In this document: in pieces, positions 61,124-64,000 of the stretch
Layout of the letters: every line of letters starts with the position of its first letter
How positions within the stretch are numbered: position 1 is the first letter of the stretch
Assembly (NCBI RefSeq): GCF_001936615.1
Contig: NZ_MLBF01000015.1
Coordinates: 1 to 64,000, forward strand
Direction: 5' to 3'
DNA: 64,000 bases
Source of the DNA: Desulfosporosinus metallidurans
GTDB lineage: Bacteria > Bacillota > Desulfitobacteriia > Desulfitobacteriales > Desulfitobacteriaceae
The notes under the pieces: model-generated
The model's database searches: none
What the model saw: the letters and a program-made list of their open reading frames with translations, nothing else
What the model was told of the DNA's origin: nothing
Translations under genes and position numbers: made by a program

Positions 61124-62518
61124 CTAATTTTTATACTCTTTTCCTGCGAAATGGCGAACTTCCTTTAGTTCAACACCATTGATCAAGAGCCGCTCGGCCA
61201 GGGCCTGGGATACATGCCCCAGGCGTTTGTGATTTCCTACAACCTCAATAATTCTTCCGGCTTCGTCTTTTTCGTAGTGGTCTACATCATATTTAAAAAG
61301 GGTATTGCCTGTGACTTCACCGTTCTTCACCCCTGTGGCTTCGAATATTTCGATATACTTGCGGGATTTGTCGGGAAGCTGCATTTTAAAAAGCATGATC
61401 GGAAAGGCTTCCACGATGTTTTTGAGCAGTCTTTCCTCCGACAGAGAGGTTCCGGCTTCCAGGCACATGGTGAGGATTCTTTCATAGGCCGTCCGCGCGC
61501 TGTTGGCGTGGAGGGTGCTGATGATGGTATGCCCTGTCCTTCCAGCCTCCTGCACCGTCAGTGCTTCCTTTCCCCTCATCTCAGCCGGGACAAGGATTGC
61601 CGGATGAAGCCTTAAGGATAGCTTTAATAGGTCAAGCATGGTGATGGGGTTAGGTTCTTCCTTCGTCAAAAGGTGAATGACATCATTAACCATGACGTCG
61701 TTTTCATCCAGCTGTACCAAGGTGAGCTCTCTTGTGTCTTCAATGGTAACAATTCTTTTATCACTTGAAATACAGCTTAAGATATATCCCATATCGGAGG
61801 TTTTTCCGCTGCCGGTTGCTCCGGCGATGGCTAACGATATGCCGTTGTTTACGCAGAGGGTGAGAAAGTCCAGTTCCTCTGCTGTTGCTGTCCCCCAATG
61901 GATAAGGTTCTCTCTTGTGATATAGGACGGCTTTTGCTTTCTGATGGAAGCAATGGCACCTGCATCAGGGTCAACACACGGTACAATGGCACCCGACATA
62001 CGGATTCCTCTGGATATGAAGCTGTCGCCGATGGGCTTTGAGCCATCTAGGATGACATTGCCGAACCGGCTCATTTTCTTGGCGATGTTTGAGCATGCGT
62101 CCGGGTTGCTGAATGTGACCGGGAGCCGTACCTTTTTATCTTTGTATAAAACCCATACTCCGTTGTACCCATTGACGTTGATCTCTTCAACCTCGCTGTC
62201 CTTCAGGTATTCCGATAAAATCCCTATGCCCGCCATATCGTTGTAAACCTGGTCTACCAGCTCGGAGATATTTTGAATCCCCTTTACCACCATCCGCTCA
62301 CTGTTCAAATACTGCATGATAAGATTTTTGAGCTTTCCCTCGGCTTCCTCCGAATAGAGCACCTGGGCCAGCTCGGTAGAGTGGTTTTTAGAGATGATCC
62401 GCTGCAGCTTATCTAGAATATCGCTATAGTCCTGGGCTTCAAGATTGTTCTCCCCGCCGTCGGAGCGCTGCTTGTTTGCCTTGTAAATCAGCTCATTGAC
62501 TGAAAACTTGTTAATCAC
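61124..62518 (-). CDS. tadA: TadA/CpaF-type secretion ATPase
   Basis: 464 residues. After an N-terminal domain (IGILSEYLKDSEVEEINVNGY) the ATPase core shows Walker A (LAIAGATGSGKTSDMGYIL), an Asp box (IVTIEDTRELTLVQ), Walker B (ILVPAEMRGKEALTVQEAG) and the His box (GHTIISTLHANSARTAYER). It powers pilin assembly. Its first codons overlap tadZ by four bases. Confidence 0.9.
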   Translation of the reverse strand: MINKFSVNELIYKANKQRSDGGENNLEAQDYSDILDKLQRIISKNHSTELAQVLYSEEAEGKLKNLIMQYLNSERMVVKGIQNISELVDQVYNDMAGIGILSEYLKDSEVEEINVNGYNGVWVLYKDKKVRLPVTFSNPDACSNIAKKMSRFGNVILDGSKPIGDSFISRGIRMSGAIVPCVDPDAGAIASIRKQKPSYITRENLIHWGTATAEELDFLTLCVNNGISLAIAGATGSGKTSDMGYILSCISSDKRIVTIEDTRELTLVQLDENDVMVNDVIHLLTKEEPNPITMLDLLKLSLRLHPAILVPAEMRGKEALTVQEAGRTGHTIISTLHANSARTAYERILTMCLEAGTSLSEERLLKNIVEAFPIMLFKMQLPDKSRKYIEIFEATGVKNGEVTGNTLFKYDVDHYEKDEAGRIIEVVGNHKRLGHVSQALAERLLINGVELKEVRHFAGKEYKN

Positions 62519-63252
62519 TTTCCTTTACCTCCGCAGATTTCATCTGAGATTTGCTCCAGAACCTTGCTGTAGCTTCTGCATCTCCTATCCTTGAAGAAAT
62601 ATATCGGTGTACCGGCGTTTTCAAGCTCACTTGCCCGTTTTACAAATGGAAGCTCATGAGCAAAGGAAAGTTCTATCAGGCTTTTAAAGGTTTCGTCGCA
62701 GAAATCACCGTTAGGAGCTTGCATTATATTGATTTGCTTATCGGCTATATGCAGCTCTCTTACAAAATCCTCTACACCCTTATGCCACATTTGCGCTGCT
62801 ATGGATGGTTTATACAGGGTATATATCCTTTCGGCCATCCAAAGACCTACGCCGGATACCGGATTTGCAACATCCTCAGCGCCATCAACGATCAGGATAT
62901 CAAACACTAATGAAGCCGCATTAATCAGCTTTTCCACACTTTGAAGGGATACGCTGTCACAAAGAAGTCCGGTGTAGTGATTTGGCGCCGACAGGAAAAA
63001 CAGGTTCTTGTTTTCCTCATACTCTGAAAACTTCTCTCCAATGTTGGGGTTATCATCATTCAACCCATGGAACAAGCCCTTGTCAGGCAGGACACTTTGA
63101 CCAAAAAATATTTGCAGATTGCCGTATATCAGATTGGAGGAGATAAGCCCAACAAGGCGGTCACGGCTTGCCAAAGCACAGGCCAGGTTGACCGCAAAGG
63201 TAGTTTTTCCGCTGTTGTTCTTGCCCCAAACGGCTACTAGCTTACTGCCCAT
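62515..63252 (-). CDS. TadZ/CpaE-like ParA-family ATPase
   Basis: 245 residues from the ATG at 63252, seven bases after GAGGG. A deviant Walker A (VWGKNNSGKTTFAVNLACAL) is at the N-terminus, and IDGAEDVANP-like sequence (FDILIVDGAEDVANPV) follows. It probably places the Tad machine in the cell, as TadZ/CpaE do. The start lies inside the end of the cpaB gene (11-base overlap) and the end overlaps tadA, so all three are coupled. A longer frame to 63309 exists but has no ribosome-binding site. Confidence 0.75.
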   Translation of the reverse strand: MGSKLVAVWGKNNSGKTTFAVNLACALASRDRLVGLISSNLIYGNLQIFFGQSVLPDKGLFHGLNDDNPNIGEKFSEYEENKNLFFLSAPNHYTGLLCDSVSLQSVEKLINAASLVFDILIVDGAEDVANPVSGVGLWMAERIYTLYKPSIAAQMWHKGVEDFVRELHIADKQINIMQAPNGDFCDETFKSLIELSFAHELPFVKRASELENAGTPIYFFKDRRCRSYSKVLEQISDEICGGKGK

Positions 63253-63964
63253 CGCCAAGCCCTCTTTTCTCAAATATGAAATGCAGTTTGCCAGTGTACT
63301 CTGCTTCAATAAGTTTTACTGCCTGTGCTTCGGTGACAATAAGGGTGACGGTCTTGGGTACAGGGTCTAAAGCTGGACTCTTGTTATCCGCCTGCTGCTG
63401 TTCCCTCACCTGTTCAGTGCTTTGTGTGCGGGAATTTTCCACACTGTAAACCTCAAGGCTTTTAAGCTCGGGGTAAACCATTACCTTTGAAGAAGTACCT
63501 TGCTCCGTATTTAAATTTTCCTTTTGATTGAGAAAGACGGCAACCGTCACAAAGTCACCGCTTTTCAGATGCGATGAAAGTCCCGCAGCAATACTCGGTA
63601 CACTGACTGTAACGAGGCGTTTATTGTCCTTGACAATACGGTCCAGCTGCTCATCGGTGACAAAATTGCCTATCTTTTGGGGAAACAGGTAGTCTCCCTT
63701 AGCAATGTAGGTCTTTGCTATCTTGCCGATAATCGAGTTTTTGTCATTTATGATGTTGTCCGGCAGTCCGTATTTCCCAACTTCGACTTCAGCAAAATAT
63801 TTGCTTTGTATCTTCGTGCCTGCCGGGATATCCTCTGCAGCCCGCAGCACCATCACCGTTGCGCTCTTGCCCCCATAAAACTTCGGCAGGAGCAAAAAGG
63901 AAATAGCTCCTGCCAGGACAATGCAGAGGATGCTTAAAAATATCCGGTTCTTAAGAATTTTCAA
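63242..63964 (-). CDS. CpaB-like SAF-domain pilus assembly protein
   Basis: 240 residues from a TTG at 63964; a stop lies just upstream in frame, and AAAGGA stands about 10 bases before. An N-terminal helix (IFLSILCIVLAGAISFLLL) anchors it. The SAF domain follows (AAEDIPAGTKIQSKYFAEV, SIIGKIAKTYIAKGDYLFP) and then the RcpC-like region (RLVTVSVPSIAAGLSSHLKSGDFV in part). It should act outside the membrane in pilus assembly. First visible gene of the Tad set; upstream genes lie beyond the window. Confidence 0.8.
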   Translation of the reverse strand: MKILKNRIFLSILCIVLAGAISFLLLPKFYGGKSATVMVLRAAEDIPAGTKIQSKYFAEVEVGKYGLPDNIINDKNSIIGKIAKTYIAKGDYLFPQKIGNFVTDEQLDRIVKDNKRLVTVSVPSIAAGLSSHLKSGDFVTVAVFLNQKENLNTEQGTSSKVMVYPELKSLEVYSVENSRTQSTEQVREQQQADNKSPALDPVPKTVTLIVTEAQAVKLIEAEYTGKLHFIFEKRGLGDGQ

Positions 63965-64000
63965 TACATCTTCATCCTTTCCTAAAGGTATGTCTTATTC

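Noticed and set aside
1..64000. tRNA, rRNA and CRISPR loci
   Set aside because: None seen on reading both strands; no cloverleaf-like intergenic sequence or regular spaced repeats.

Overview
The window looks like chromosome of an anaerobic, endospore-forming Clostridia member of the Desulfosporosinus/Desulfitobacterium type. Reasons: an Flx-Hdr (NADH dehydrogenase/heterodisulfide reductase-like) cluster, an AddAB recombination nuclease, a complete-looking anaerobic (cbi-type) corrin operon under a cobalamin riboswitch, a tlp-type spore protein gene, and Firmicute ribosome-binding sites with many TTG starts. The genus is inference; no rRNA or tRNA gene is visible.

Layout. 1-1.0 kb: a small membrane protein and a 58-residue protein. 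1.07-8.7 kb (minus): hdrA, flxD(mvhD), two Fe-S proteins, flxA and an HdrC-HdrB fusion, probably one electron-bifurcating complex. 8.8-16.7 kb (minus): addB-addA. 16.8-19.2 kb (minus): an amidohydrolase coupled to a FetAB-type ABC exporter. 19.4-22.4 kb: polysaccharide deacetylase, GAF-GGDEF diguanylate cyclase, YitT-family protein. 22.6-36.0 kb (minus): cobalamin riboswitch and attenuator, then cbiET-L-F-G-H-J-X-C-P-B-A, cobA, pduX, cobD. cbiD is absent from this operon.

36.0-47.5 kb is a patchwork of gene debris: two YdbC/PC4 C-terminal scraps, an rluA-family gene, a candidate highly structured non-coding RNA (37.45-37.80 kb), an acyltransferase relic, tlp, a truncated group II intron, a frameshifted and an intact GNAT gene, and a truncated ybaK fused to a decayed tyrosine-recombinase set. 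Next comes a headless serine recombinase. After it sits a small minus-strand group of possible defence genes: a PD-(D/E)XK nuclease, a possible ADP-ribosyltransferase-like protein and a Schlafen/AlbA_2 protein.

47.5-64.0 kb (minus) is one end of an integrative element. It holds three tandem large serine recombinases plus a resolvase with an in-frame stop. Upstream lie DUF6870- and DUF6075-like proteins and a full Tad/Flp-type pilus module: CpaB, TadZ, TadA, TadB, TadC, two pilin-like proteins, DUF4320-like and TadE-like proteins, a CARDB-repeat surface protein and a prepilin peptidase. The element continues past the right edge. A hairpin array resembling an orphan IS200/IS605 end (omega-RNA region without tnpB) lies between the recombinases and the pilus module.

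The most interesting items are the orphan structured RNA, the possible defence gene group, the pilus-bearing element with its duplicated pilin initiation region and hairpins, and the tnpB-less IS-like end. All family names come from reading motifs by eye; no database search was run.
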